DNA of 64,000 nt from Paraburkholderia sp. BL9I2N2 (GTDB taxonomy: Bacteria > Pseudomonadota > Gammaproteobacteria > Burkholderiales > Burkholderiaceae): positions 1,302,001 through 1,366,000 of the forward strand of contig NZ_SMGP01000001.1 of assembly GCF_004339745.1 (NCBI RefSeq). The letters are read 5' to 3'. The notes below the pieces were generated by a model. The model was not told the origin of the DNA. It saw only the letters and a list, made by a program, of their open reading frames with translations, and did not search any database. Shown here piece by piece: positions 8,541 to 17,763 of the stretch (its first letter is position 1; the number at the start of each line of letters is the position of its first letter). The translations under genes and the position numbers were made by a program.

Positions 8541-8740
8541 TAGATCTGGCTGCGCTCGACATTGGGTACGGTGTCGCAAAAAGGCGATACCGCCAAAGCT
8601 ATCAACTACGCGCTGAATCAGTGGGTAGCGCTCACGCTGTACCTCGATGACGGCGCCGTAGAAATCGACAACAACGCAGCCGAACGCGCTTTTCGTGCCG
8701 TCGCTCTCGGCCGGAAAACTTGCTGCACTTCGGTTTCGAC
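8541..8740 (+). pseudogene. IS66-family transposase (TnpC), piece 2 of 3
   Basis: Translation in phase from 8544 gives IWLRSTLGTVSQKGD, AKAINYALNQWVALTLYLDD and EIDNNAAERAFRAVALGRK, which includes the region of the catalytic Glu of IS66 TnpC. A one-base deletion in the run near 8715 shifts the frame before HFGFD. Piece 1 ends at 4288 and piece 3 starts in the repeat at 10281, so the order and strand are conserved. Confidence 0.85.
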
Positions 8741-10280
8741 GTAAGCGCGTCTTCATTCTTGCAATTACCCACTTCGATTCAGGGCGAGTTCATAACCTAG
8801 TTGAATATCGGTGAGGCGCCGCATGCCACGCCACACGACGGTATTACCTGGTGGCGCATCACTGGCTCGGCCCAGATAGCCTCCAAGCCGGGCGACCTTG
8901 ATAAGGTTTCGCAGGAGCGGTGGTGCCTGCGCGGTAAGCGGCAAGTCAGGGACTATGCACTCGAGCAATTCTATTTCCGTTGAGGTGAAGGCTGCCTCAG
9001 CTGGAGCTTGCGGCGCACATCGGCTGATCATTGTCAGCCAGAATATGCGCGAGCTCAGGATGCAGAATACGGAGATAAGGTTCGCAAGTCGATCGACGGT
9101 GCGTAGCTTCGAGTCCTCGGCCTTGCATCCGGATTTGAGAATCTTGTGGAACGTTTCGATCTTCCAGCGCATGGCGTACCAGTCGAGCTTCTCGATTGCT
9201 TCTGCACGCGATTGGACCGGGAGATTGGTCAGCAGCTTCCACTCGATGCCAGGACGCCCGGGCGGCACATCGCGCTCTTTCGCGTGGATCACCGTGAGTT
9301 GCAGCGCCGGGTAGCGGCCTTGCTTGCCGATGGGCGGCAGCACCGTCATGCGTTGGTATCGAAGCTCAAGGGTTACGGTCATCGGATGCCCCTTCGCATC
9401 ACGAATCTCGACACGATGCAGTCCTTTGACCTTGACCTGCACCATCTCGTCTGCGATGGTGTGATTTCCATCGCCGGCGAGTCGGTCAACGCAGGTCCGC
9501 ACGAGAAAGTAAGTGCTCAGATCGTACGCTGTACAAAACAGTTCGTAGATGTCACTTTCCCGATCGCCAACGTGAATGCAACGCACCGGGTCGCCGAGCA
9601 GCGCCGTTGACTGGCGCATGTTCTCCAGCCAGCGGTAACTCTCCTTCTCTTCAATTGGTACGCGTGTAGGATTGACGTGCCGCTTCAGCGCGGTAGTACC
9701 CTTGAACCTGCTTCGGGTCCAGAATTTTACGGCGGCCAGACCCAGCGGCAATCCCTCGGCAGTAACTACCGGACTCGAATGCATCAGGATGCCGCATTGT
9801 GTCAGCGGCCTTAGCGAGCCATTTTTTCCACGCTTGATGGCCATCTTGCCTGTATAGCCGATCAGCTCCGGGCGCTCCCGCTGATACGAGAATGTCGTCG
9901 TATCCTGAAGGATAAGAATGGGGCCCTGCGTCGACTTGAAGCGCTCTGCACTCGCATGGAAGTGACCGCTCAAGATCTCCTGCTCGCTGACCCGCTGATT
10001 AGACAGGAATCGGTAAGCGGCCTTCGTTGAAGACCAATCCTGACATGCAAAAGGGATCGTTTGGCCTATGCCGGACCACAACCGTTCCAGGACCATGCCA
10101 AAGCGTTTGCACAATCTGGCATCCTGATACCTGCTCGCCTCGATCTCCTTCTCGAACCAGGCTCGCTCGTCTGCCCGCTCTTCTTTAGCCATCTCGCTCG
10201 CGCAATGACTATAACGCGTGCCAGGTTACCAGGTTTCGTGGCTGAAATGTGGGTAATCACAAGGCTGGTGCCGCGCTTAC
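8741..10280 (-). mobile_element. IS4-family insertion sequence (Tn5/IS50-like)
   Basis: The left end reads GTAAGCGCG, and the right end is its inverted copy, CGCGCTTAC, finishing at 10280. Similarity continues inward to ATTACCCAC on both sides. Flanks are GTTTCGAC (8733-8740) and GTATCGAC (10281-10288), an 8-bp direct repeat with one mismatch. Joining the flanks restores the IS66 reading HFGFDCGGERGAAIYTL, which supports these boundaries. Confidence 0.85.
8765..10192 (-). CDS. IS4-family transposase (Tn5-like)
   Basis: This 475-residue protein has the Tn5-like N-terminal DNA-binding domain (ASRYQDARLCKRFGMVLERL, residues 19-38, and WSSTKAAYRFLSNQRVSEQE). The DDE core follows: ILILQDTTTFSYQRER (Asp, about 95), IHVGDRESDIYELF (Asp, about 205) and WYAMRWKIETFHKILKSGC, the Y(2)R(3)E(6)K signature near 355. 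Length matches IS50-type transposases. No disruption is visible. Confidence 0.93.
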   Translation of the reverse strand: MAKEERADERAWFEKEIEASRYQDARLCKRFGMVLERLWSGIGQTIPFACQDWSSTKAAYRFLSNQRVSEQEILSGHFHASAERFKSTQGPILILQDTTTFSYQRERPELIGYTGKMAIKRGKNGSLRPLTQCGILMHSSPVVTAEGLPLGLAAVKFWTRSRFKGTTALKRHVNPTRVPIEEKESYRWLENMRQSTALLGDPVRCIHVGDRESDIYELFCTAYDLSTYFLVRTCVDRLAGDGNHTIADEMVQVKVKGLHRVEIRDAKGHPMTVTLELRYQRMTVLPPIGKQGRYPALQLTVIHAKERDVPPGRPGIEWKLLTNLPVQSRAEAIEKLDWYAMRWKIETFHKILKSGCKAEDSKLRTVDRLANLISVFCILSSRIFWLTMISRCAPQAPAEAAFTSTEIELLECIVPDLPLTAQAPPLLRNLIKVARLGGYLGRASDAPPGNTVVWRGMRRLTDIQLGYELALNRSG

Positions 10281-10345
10281 GTATCGACTGCGGCGGCGAA
10301 CGCGGGGCCGCTATCTACACTCTGGTTGGTACCGCGCTATGCCGG
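10281..10345 (+). pseudogene. IS66-family transposase (TnpC), piece 3 of 3 (truncated tail)
   Basis: After the flanking repeat, the plus strand encodes DCGGERGAAIYTLVGTA, the conserved IS66 segment that normally follows HFGSD. Similarity ends near 10345, so the last part of TnpC and the IS66 right end are lost. This is the third collinear piece of the same gene. Confidence 0.8.
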
Positions 10346-10519
10346 ATGCGGCATAGGGCAGAGGATTTTTTGGTTAGCGATCGCGGCCGCAGAGGCATAA
10401 CGGAGCCGATCAGGATCACCACCAGAAGCACTCAGATACTTACTATTCACGTCATAAACATTTGGTGTTTCGACGACCCCTTGAACCTAAGCTGGCAACC
10501 TTGGACGCCCTTCTAAAGG
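10346..10519. other. Short noncoding stretch before IS110 copy 2
   Basis: No gene is recognised. An inverted pair, CCCTTGA at about 10480 and TCAAGGG at about 10518, frames the 3' end of the second IS110 recombinase. It may belong to the end of that element or act as a transcription terminator. Confidence 0.35.
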
Positions 10520-11605
10520 TCAAGGGGCAATTTGAGTCTGTGTGATCTGGCGGTTGCGTTGCTGGATTACGTAGTAGACCTCCCGCGCGATATAGCGCTT
10601 GAGGCAGCGGATCGCTTCAAGTTTCGAATGCCCCTCGCTGACGCGTTTGGCGACATAGGCCTTTGTGCGAGCGTCGGTTCTCAGGCGACCAATGGCAATG
10701 ATGTGCAAGGCGCTGTTGGCTGCGCGATCCCCACCGCGATTTAGTCGATGTCGCGTCACCTTACCGGAAGACGCCGGGACGGGGCTCACGCCACAAAGGG
10801 CGGCGAAGCTGGCCTCTGACTGAAGCCGGTCGCTGTTGTCGCCAGCGGTCAGTAACAGTTGCGACGCCGACTCGTAACCAATCGAATTCCGCGAGACAAG
10901 GTCGGGGGCAAGTTCGTCCACGAGCGTCGCGATCATGACGTCGAGGTCGGCAATCTCGTCGTGCAACTCCAGATACCGACGTCCCAGTGACTTCAGTGCA
11001 ATTCGGCAAGCAGAGGTCAGGTTCCGATAGTCGGACAGATCCGGACGCCACGCCGCCAATGTTCGGATGAGCTGCATCCGTGTCATCGCGCGTAGTGATT
11101 CACGTAGCTCATCGGGCGCACTGATGATGGTACTGTGGATCAGCTGCAAAGCAACGCGACGCGCCGAAATGGCCGTCTTCCGGCACACTTTCAGAACGCG
11201 CAGCGATTCGATCATGCCATCGCGCGTCTTGGGCGTGACCGTACGCACGCCGGCGAAGGCAGCATGAGCGGCGTTGTAGGCATCCAGCGTATCGTCCTTG
11301 CCACGTCTGCGCCGGTCGCTTCTATCCGGCGCGGTGACCTCCAGCACAGTTACATGGGCTTGTTGCAGGTAGCGCAGTAAGCCCGCGCCATAGCTTCCGG
11401 TGCACTCGACGCCCACCCGGACGAGCTCACCGAACGAGCGCATCCAAAGCAACATCTGCTTGTAGCCGTGCCGGGTGGTTGGGAAAGATTCGCTGCCGAG
11501 AATGCGATCATGTTCATCAACGACAGCCGCGAAATGCAGATCCTTGTGCGTATCAACGCCGCCTACGATGCTGCGACGGCCAGCAGTAGGCAGTTCTTCT
11601 GTCAT
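10520..11605 (-). CDS. IS110-family recombinase (transposase), copy 2
   Basis: This is a classical IS110-type DEDD recombinase of about 361 residues from ATG 11605 (GGAGCGAGG upstream). The same frame opens further upstream at 11668. It shows VGGVDTHKDLHFAAVVD (first Asp), VGVECTGSYGAGLLRYL (Glu), RRRGKDDTLDAYNAAHAA (Asp pair), and the Tnp_20 part with SEASFAALCGVSPVPASSG (conserved Ser region) and RLNRGGDRAANSALHIIA. It differs clearly from copy 1, so the two are separate elements. Noncoding DNA of about 200 nt upstream (11606-11810) could hold a bridge RNA, as in the IS110 group proper. Confidence 0.92.
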   Translation of the reverse strand: MTEELPTAGRRSIVGGVDTHKDLHFAAVVDEHDRILGSESFPTTRHGYKQMLLWMRSFGELVRVGVECTGSYGAGLLRYLQQAHVTVLEVTAPDRSDRRRRGKDDTLDAYNAAHAAFAGVRTVTPKTRDGMIESLRVLKVCRKTAISARRVALQLIHSTIISAPDELRESLRAMTRMQLIRTLAAWRPDLSDYRNLTSACRIALKSLGRRYLELHDEIADLDVMIATLVDELAPDLVSRNSIGYESASQLLLTAGDNSDRLQSEASFAALCGVSPVPASSGKVTRHRLNRGGDRAANSALHIIAIGRLRTDARTKAYVAKRVSEGHSKLEAIRCLKRYIAREVYYVIQQRNRQITQTQIAP

Positions 11606-11815
11606 ACGGCCTCGCTCCGGTTGCCGATGGGGTATGGGCGATCTCACCGACATCGAGTACCTGGACAAGACAGTAAAGTGACAGGGCGTCAGGCCCTTCT
11701 TGAGTCACACGTATCGACGAGGTGAAACCTCGCCGTTCGGCAGTTCCAGAGGACCGACGGGTCCAGGGCAAGACATTGAGTCGATCGGAGTGTGGGTCAG
11801 GTCGCCCGGAACGCT

Positions 11816-12091
11816 CTACGGCACCAGACCTCTCCCGAAAGCCCCCACTTTCGAAACGGTGACTGCCCGGAAACATCTGGTACCCGTATTCTTACTATCG
11901 GAATGGTGAATGACGTGCTCAGGCCGCGGCTGAAACAACGCCATGTCCAAGGCACGTAGCATCAGCTCGGGGTACAGGTGATTGGACATCGCCCAGCCGA
12001 CAATGGGCCGGCTGAACACGTCGAGCATCACGCCCAGATACAGGAACCCCTCACCGGTCGGGATGTAGGTGGCGTCCGCCACCCACAGCAC
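11816..12091 (-). pseudogene. IS3-family OrfB (integrase core) fragment
   Basis: The frame encodes WVADATYIPTGEGFLYLGV, MLDVFSRPIVGWAMSNHL and PEHVIHHSD, the first two catalytic Asp regions of an IS3 OrfB rve domain. The N-terminal HTH_21 part is missing, and the expected GSQYTS and downstream Glu region are replaced by unrelated sequence (SKNTGTRCFRAVTV). It is truncated at both ends and overlaps the OrfA remnant. Confidence 0.8.
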
Positions 12092-12398
12092 ATGCGCGCG
12101 CTGGCATGAGGGCCCCGCTCTCCCGGGCGAACCAGGCCGCCGCGTGAGAGAGGATGTCGCGCTCCATCACGAGCTGACCCACCTTGCGGCGTAGTCGCGT
12201 GAGTTCTTGCCGCTCGGCCCTAGTGAGTCCGTCGTGACGCACGCCGCTGTCGCGATCGGCCCGCGCGACCCAGTTGATGATGCTCTGCGTCGCCGGCTCG
12301 AATTCGCGCGCCAACTCCTCGGGCGTACGTCCCGCCTTCACCAGCTCGACCAAGTGGGCCCGAAATTCCGCCGGGAACGGGGTACGATGCTTGCCCAT
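12051..12398 (-). pseudogene. IS3-family OrfA remnant
   Basis: From ATG 12398 (GGAGGTG just upstream) the product begins MGKHRTPFPAEFRAHLVEL and continues with a TnpA helix-turn-helix and the leucine-zipper segment LTRLRRKVGQLVMERDIL. The end diverges into OrfB-frame sequence through a deletion that removed the normal OrfA/OrfB junction. It cannot make an active transposase. Confidence 0.8.
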
Positions 12399-12473
12399 GT
12401 CGGCACCTCCTTCAAAAAGGATAGGTGTCCGTTTTTGCGGGTCAACCTCACAGTGTCGGCTCTTCTCGGTCAC

Positions 12474-12730
12474 CCGGTTGAACCGCGCATAGGGAGGGTG
12501 TGTTGTCCCGAAGCTTCGAACCCGACCGCGTTACCAGTCGCGCACGTCCGGGTAGCCGACTGCTGGTCGCACAGCAGGTCACAATTCCAACCTGTAATGT
12601 TCCGGGATTGAACGTGACAAGGCAGCATCGACCTTTACCATCCATTGAGTTTTGGCGTCCATTGCTGCATGCCGAATAACGCTCGGCGGACGGCGACACG
12701 TGTTGCATACGGCTGCTGTACTAACACAGT
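12474..12730. other. No gene seen between the IS3 remnant and the LysR gene
   Basis: Short open frames here show no family resemblance. It may hold the outer end of the IS3 element and the 3' flank of the LysR gene. Confidence 0.4.
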
Positions 12731-13648
12731 CTAGTCTGCGATGCCGCTCTCGCGCAGCGAGTCAAGGGTCACTGTCTTCTCATCCTCCATGGCCTGAATG
12801 AAGCCTACTGCGAGCCTGCTGGGCTGCCGGTAACTCGGCGTAAGAAGGATTATGGCTATTTTGATCGGGAACTCGAGTGGTTTGAAAAGGATATTTTTGT
12901 AACGTCTTTCCAAAAACATCAACGGATTCGTGATTGCAATGCCGATGCCGTTAGCGACCATCGCGCATAGCACGGAACTCGATTGAGATTCCGCAACCAG
13001 GTTTCGTTTGACATTACGAGCCGCGAAGGCGAGATCAATCACATGACGGGTAGGATCTTCAAGCGCAAGTGATATGAAGCGCTCATTCTCGAAGTCAGCC
13101 TCGGTAAGCGATTGTCTGCGAGCCAACCGATGTCCTTTAGGCAAAACCGCCACGGCGTCGAGGGTCAGAAATGCCGTCGAAGAGACCCCCGAAAAGCCAT
13201 CTTTAGGCCCCGCATAGCCGATTTCACATAGACCACCGGATGTGTACTCCCAAACTTGGCTGCTCGGTCTCGCTTGAAACGAAATCGTTGCTTCTGGGAA
13301 GTCAGTGATAAACCGGCGCATTGCGCGTGGCGCAAAGTCGAACGAGAGTGCCATAAGACTGGCTATGCGCAGCCTGCCAGTCCCGAACTCTTTTATGTCT
13401 CGCGCTGCTTGTCGGAGGCGATCAAGTCCGACGAAGCTGTGCTGGACTTCCCGAAAGAAAGCCACGCCTTCGTCTGTCGGCGCTACCCGTTGCTTCTCGC
13501 GATTGAAAAGCGCGAAACCAATGTCTTCCTCAAGGCCTGCGATCGCCCGACTGATGTTTGGCTGAGCCATACCCAGTGCGGCCGCTGCGCGGTTTATGCC
13601 GTTGTGCAACATGACTGCGCGAAATAGCTCGATTTGACGTACGTCCAT
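12731..13648 (-). CDS. LysR-family transcriptional regulator
   Basis: The 305-residue protein has an N-terminal winged helix-turn-helix (residues 1-60, LFRAVMLHNGINRAAAALG and QPNISRAIAGLEEDIGFALF) and a periplasmic-binding-like effector domain (about 90-295). The style recalls OccR/NocR-type opine regulators. It points away from the PrpD, racemase and transporter locus and was probably its divergent activator. A degenerate IS5/IS1182-like element now begins only 13 bp upstream of its start codon, so its native promoter and the shared regulatory region have been displaced. Effector unknown. Confidence 0.88.
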   Translation of the reverse strand: MDVRQIELFRAVMLHNGINRAAAALGMAQPNISRAIAGLEEDIGFALFNREKQRVAPTDEGVAFFREVQHSFVGLDRLRQAARDIKEFGTGRLRIASLMALSFDFAPRAMRRFITDFPEATISFQARPSSQVWEYTSGGLCEIGYAGPKDGFSGVSSTAFLTLDAVAVLPKGHRLARRQSLTEADFENERFISLALEDPTRHVIDLAFAARNVKRNLVAESQSSSVLCAMVANGIGIAITNPLMFLERRYKNILFKPLEFPIKIAIILLTPSYRQPSRLAVGFIQAMEDEKTVTLDSLRESGIAD

Positions 13649-13661
13649 TTTTGCCCCCCAA

Positions 13662-14992
13662 CAGGCTGTTGAAATACACCTCGCCGAGGCGCGGTGGTTC
13701 CTTCGAATGAACCGTCGCGCTGGTTCGTTCGGGTGATTTGGTTCTGCACTTCCTTAATTCGGGCAAAACCAATGTTGTCATCTCGCCGTTCTGCGCGCCT
13801 TTGCCGCTTTAGCGGCGAGCGTGCGCATGCGAGTCAGGTTGTAGTCCGCCTGAGTCGATATGAAGAGCTGTTCAATTCGCTCGCGGCCGCGATACATCGC
13901 CTGCCGAATTCGGCCCACCGTCTTGCCCAGCTAAAGACCTGCTCGATGCATTTGCGTTTGCGCTGACTGATGGCGTAGCAGGGCCAGCGTGTTGTACGGC
14001 CGTCAATCGCCGAACCACCAGTGCGACCATCGTTTCGTGCCACATGCGGCGTCACGCGATTTGCGCGGCACGTCGCTAAAAAGCCCGCCGAGTCGTAGTT
14101 CATGTCGGCGCTGACCGTGGTGGGCGCACCAGCAACGCGCGCGGCGTCCGCGAGCATTTCGGCTGCGGCGTCGCGCTCAGCCGTGCCATTGGCCTGCGTA
14201 ACCTGTGCATTCACCACCAAGCCATGTCGGTTATCGCTCAACACGTGCCCTAGGTAGCAGAGCAGCGCACCGGTGCGGCGACTCTTGCGAAACAGCCTCG
14301 CGTGGCCGTCCGCGCTCGATTCATGCCTGTCGTTGCTGCGCTTCTCGCCGTACCAGTTCTCTCGCACGCGGGCACCGTCATCGGGCGGCGCGTCGTCGTC
14401 CGGTCTGTCTTCACGCACGGAGCTTTTATGTCCGGCCCAGCCCTAAATCAGCGTGCCGTCCACGCTGAAATGCTCCTCCGACAGGTAGCCGCGTGCATGC
14501 GCCGTCTCGACCGTTTCGTTGATCAGGCGCACGATGACATCGTGAGTCAGTAGTCGGTCGCGCTTCTTGCTGAAGCCGAGTGGCCCCACACTGTATCGTC
14601 CATCGTCAACCCCACGAACCAGCAGAACAGCATATTGTATGAAATCCGCTCCATCAGCATACGTTCGCTGCGAACCGAACACAGCACTTGCAGCAACGGC
14701 GCCGGAGTCAGTTTCTCCGGCGCAATGCTTGGCCGCCCGCCTTTCACATCGCTGTCATACATGCCAGAGAACACCTGGTGCATGCCCTTGAGCGCAACGT
14801 TCAGCCAGGCGCGAATCGGTCGCAACGGATGATTGGCCGGTGCGAAGTGATCCAACCTCGCCACGGTGAACATCGACTCGGTGTGGCCGTCCTTCCTGCG
14901 CATCGTTTCTTCTCAGTGTTGTTCGATTCTTCGTTTCAACGTTCACCCCTCCTGCCCGGATGACTGCCGCAGGAAGCTTTTTCAACAGCCTG
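13662..14992 (-). mobile_element. Degenerate IS5/IS1182-like insertion sequence
   Basis: Matching inverted ends CAGGCTGTTGAAA (13662-13674) and TTTCAACAGCCTG (14980-14992) enclose a frameshifted minus-strand transposase. No clear target duplication flanks it. It lies between the LysR gene and the PrpD gene, which it separates by more than 1.3 kb. Confidence 0.85.
13853..14903 (-). pseudogene. IS5/IS1182-like transposase, broken into three frames
   Basis: Frame 1 (14903 to about 14570) gives MRRKDGHTESMFTVARLDHF and MYDSDVKGGRPSIAPEKL. Frame 2 (about 14680 to 14443) gives YSVGPLGFSKKRDRLL and LSEEHFSVDGTLI with the first catalytic Asp. Frame 3 (about 14418 to 13853) gives CYLGHVLSDNRHGLVV, VSADMNYDSAGFL and QRKRKCIEQVFSWARRW with the second Asp and the Glu. 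At least two frameshifts and a stop separate them, so it is inactive without another copy. Confidence 0.85.
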
Positions 14993-15300
14993 CGAAACGA
15001 AATCTCCCATCTATCCTGTGCCGGCAGCGAATTTGACCGGTCCCGATGATACAGGAGCATTTTGGCCTCGACGGCGTATCAGGTCGAAGCTTGACCGTCG
15101 CCCGTCTCTCACCTTGCAAATGCAATAATATCAACAATGAATCAACCACATCATATTTGATATTTGACGGACATTATTGTCGGCCCGATAATTTTTAGAA
15201 CGGCGCAACTAGAGCGCTTCATGTGGCGGGCTGTCCGCGTTGCTGAAGCCGAGGCATCGTCGGACACCTTGTCACGATCTGTCCTAGGGGAACCAACGAA
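14993..15300. promoter_or_regulatory. Upstream region of the PrpD operon
   Basis: No gene is seen. The stretch around 15120-15190 is unusually AT-rich for this window (repeated ATTTGATATT and TAATATCAAC patterns), which fits a promoter and LysR-type operator region. A ribosome site (AGGGGAACC) lies just before the ATG at 15301. The IS at 13662-14992 separates it from the LysR gene that probably acted on it. Confidence 0.45.
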
Positions 15301-16659
15301 ATGAAATGTCCAACGGTCGGGCTGCTGGCGCGCTACGTGTGCGATCTCAAAGCGAACGACATTTCCGACAAGACCAAGCACCGTGCGGCAATGTGCATTC
15401 TCGACACCCTTGGCGCGGTCGCGGCTGGTCTACGTGTGCCGAGCGTGGTCGCGGCACGAAAGGCCAGTATGGATTTGTTCGGAAAGGGGGATGTCCCTCT
15501 CTGGTTTGACGGAGGACGCACGACGGCGGCCGGGGCTATGTTTGCCAATAGCTCTGCGGCGGCTGTACTCGATATGGATGATGGACACATTGAGGCCCGT
15601 GGTCATCCCGCCGCTGCAGTAATTCCAGCAGTGCTGACTGTTGCCGCGGAAATCGGAGCCTCAGCTGATGAGGTTTTGAGTGCAGTTGCGATCGGCTACG
15701 AGGTCGGAATCCGGATAAAGTCCGGGCGTGGCGATCACGGGCAACAAGGCTGGAACGGCCAGACCGGGGTGTGGACGGGATTCTGCGTGGCTGCTGCTGC
15801 TGGGTGGCTACTGAAGGCATCTCAAGATCAAATTGCCAACGGCCTTTCGTTGGCGGGAGTTTACAGTCCCGGGTTGGTCGCCACTTCATATACAACCCAA
15901 CTCGGGGCCGACATTAAAGAAGGAATTCCATGGAGTACTGTCGCGGGCTACAGCTCATTGGTCTTGGCTAAGTTTGGGCACGTCGGTTTCGCAGACATTT
16001 TTGATCACCCACCGTTTTTTGACTCAGAGAGGATTCTTAGAGGGTTGGGCGAGGACGAAATGAAGATCAATAGCAACTATTTCAAACCCTATGCGACCTG
16101 TCGGCATTTCCACGCAGGGGTCAAGGCCCTTGAAACACTGGTCGCGGATCACGGCATAAACGCAAGTGAAATCACTGCGATCAAAGTTCATATCTTCGAT
16201 TATGCGCTAAGATTATCCAACAAAAGCCGCCCCGAGACTTTGACCGACATCCAATACAGCATTCCGTACTGCATGGCGGTTGTGGCAATTTTAGGCGCTG
16301 ATGCTTTGTTGCCGATCGACGCATCCTTGCTCGGACGACGGGAGATCTCGGCTCTTGCCGATAAGGTTGAAATCATTCCGGACGCCGAGTACAGCGCCAA
16401 ATATCCGAGCGTCGCACTCAATCGCGTAGAGGTCATAACCCGAAGCGCCGTATATTCGTCATCGCCCACGTCGCCTCCATGCGTTGCCGACGCACCAATG
16501 CCCATAGAGGCACTGGTGTGCAAGTTCCGAAGGGCGTCGGGTAATACATTGGACCATGATCAGCAAGAAGACGTGCTTCGTGCTTTCACCAGTCTTCTAA
16601 ATGGAGAAATCGCGCCGCTGCTCGAAGTGACAGCCAAACCGGCCGCGGTCGGCCTCTAG
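15301..16659 (+). CDS. MmgE/PrpD-family protein
   Basis: The 452-residue protein belongs to the MmgE/PrpD family, whose members include 2-methylcitrate dehydratase, cis-aconitate decarboxylase and iminodisuccinate epimerase. Seen are ANSSAAAVLDMDDGHIEARGHPAA at residues 80-103 (written here as family motif DMDDGH and GHPAAAVIPA), GYEVGIRI near 139 and YATCRHFHAGVKALE near 263. Length is normal. It is the first gene of a run that continues with a racemase-like protein and an ABC transporter. That company argues for a role on an imported, amino-acid-like substrate rather than in the methylcitrate cycle, whose other genes are absent. The reaction is not known. Confidence 0.85.
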   Translation: MKCPTVGLLARYVCDLKANDISDKTKHRAAMCILDTLGAVAAGLRVPSVVAARKASMDLFGKGDVPLWFDGGRTTAAGAMFANSSAAAVLDMDDGHIEARGHPAAAVIPAVLTVAAEIGASADEVLSAVAIGYEVGIRIKSGRGDHGQQGWNGQTGVWTGFCVAAAAGWLLKASQDQIANGLSLAGVYSPGLVATSYTTQLGADIKEGIPWSTVAGYSSLVLAKFGHVGFADIFDHPPFFDSERILRGLGEDEMKINSNYFKPYATCRHFHAGVKALETLVADHGINASEITAIKVHIFDYALRLSNKSRPETLTDIQYSIPYCMAVVAILGADALLPIDASLLGRREISALADKVEIIPDAEYSAKYPSVALNRVEVITRSAVYSSSPTSPPCVADAPMPIEALVCKFRRASGNTLDHDQQEDVLRAFTSLLNGEIAPLLEVTAKPAAVGL

Positions 16660-16774
16660 TACCGGGTGGGAAGAGGTGAGGGCTGGCGTGGCCACGGAAT
16701 ATGCCGTTGGTTGGGTTGTAACGCCCAAGTCTGTTGATTTCAAGACGGTTTTTTGAATCAGCGAGAAGGTCAAA

Positions 16775-17542
16775 ATGAAAGTGATAGCATCCGAGCACAG
16801 TGGGTGTAGGGACGAGCCGGCGAATTCAAGTGACAATAGCCAGCTTTTGGGGGTCATCAAACTGGACCGCGACGATGTATCGAAGAAATCGTCGGAGACC
16901 GCGGAAAGGGAGACAGTTATGCCATTCATGGTGGACGACCCGGCGTGTTGGTCATTGCCGATATGCAAGACGGTTGCCAAAGGCGCAAACGCAGTGGCGA
17001 ACAAGGTGCCGACTCCCGCAGCTGCCCGCGGCATTCTTGAAGCCGCACGGCGGCTCGATGGTTGCACTAACCTGATTATTGGTGGTTGCGGGTATATGTG
17101 GGCGTCCCGCAAACACCTTTACGGACAGACGTCGACACCCGTACTCACCAGCGCGCTCGAGTTTGTCGATCTTGCCCTGCGTATGACAAAGCTGCCGGTC
17201 GGGATTATCACTTGGGACGCCGTGCCGCTGGTGCCTTTACTGAAAGACCAGCCCGGCTTCGAACGCCTTCGTTTCGTGAGCATACGCGATCTGCCCGACT
17301 GCGCGAACTGGGTTCTGGACCCCTGCGCTCTGGAACAACCATGCGGATGGAGGAAGGAGCGCATGGCGCAACAGTTGGCGGAGCGCTTGGCCGAGGCGTT
17401 CGGCAAAGATGGAGTGTTCCATGACGTCGGTATTTTAGTGCTCGAATGCACGTTGTTGCCGGACTTCCGGAAGACTATCCGTTCGGTGACACCCATTCCA
17501 GTGCTCGACCTCCTGCATTTCGCCAAAGCCGCGCTTGAGTAA
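16775..17542 (+). CDS. Aspartate/glutamate racemase-family protein
   Basis: The 255-residue product starts at ATG 16775 and shows LGVIKLDRDDVSKKS at residues 24-38 (the GVI.LD start of this family), NLIIGGCGYMWASR near 100 with the first candidate catalytic Cys, and VLECTLLPDFRK near 228 with the second Cys. These fit the two-Cys mechanism of Asp/Glu/hydantoin racemases and maleate isomerases. It follows the PrpD gene and precedes the transporter on the same strand, so it probably inverts or isomerises an imported acid. The exact substrate cannot be told. Confidence 0.75.
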   Translation: MKVIASEHSGCRDEPANSSDNSQLLGVIKLDRDDVSKKSSETAERETVMPFMVDDPACWSLPICKTVAKGANAVANKVPTPAAARGILEAARRLDGCTNLIIGGCGYMWASRKHLYGQTSTPVLTSALEFVDLALRMTKLPVGIITWDAVPLVPLLKDQPGFERLRFVSIRDLPDCANWVLDPCALEQPCGWRKERMAQQLAERLAEAFGKDGVFHDVGILVLECTLLPDFRKTIRSVTPIPVLDLLHFAKAALE

Positions 17543-17763
17543 TCGACGGAGACCAACTCCGGGACGCCCGATCCGCAATGGACTCGGCGCAGAAAAGCGG
17601 AAATCGGTACTGCCGAGGTTACTCTGGCGCTAGAAGGTTAGCCTTTTTAAACCGCGTTGTGCAGATATTCCATAAGTAGTACGTAAAAATAGACGATGGT
17701 TCAATACTAGATCCCGATATTTTTAAAATCGGTGACTATTATAAAAATCGGAGACACAGCAAG

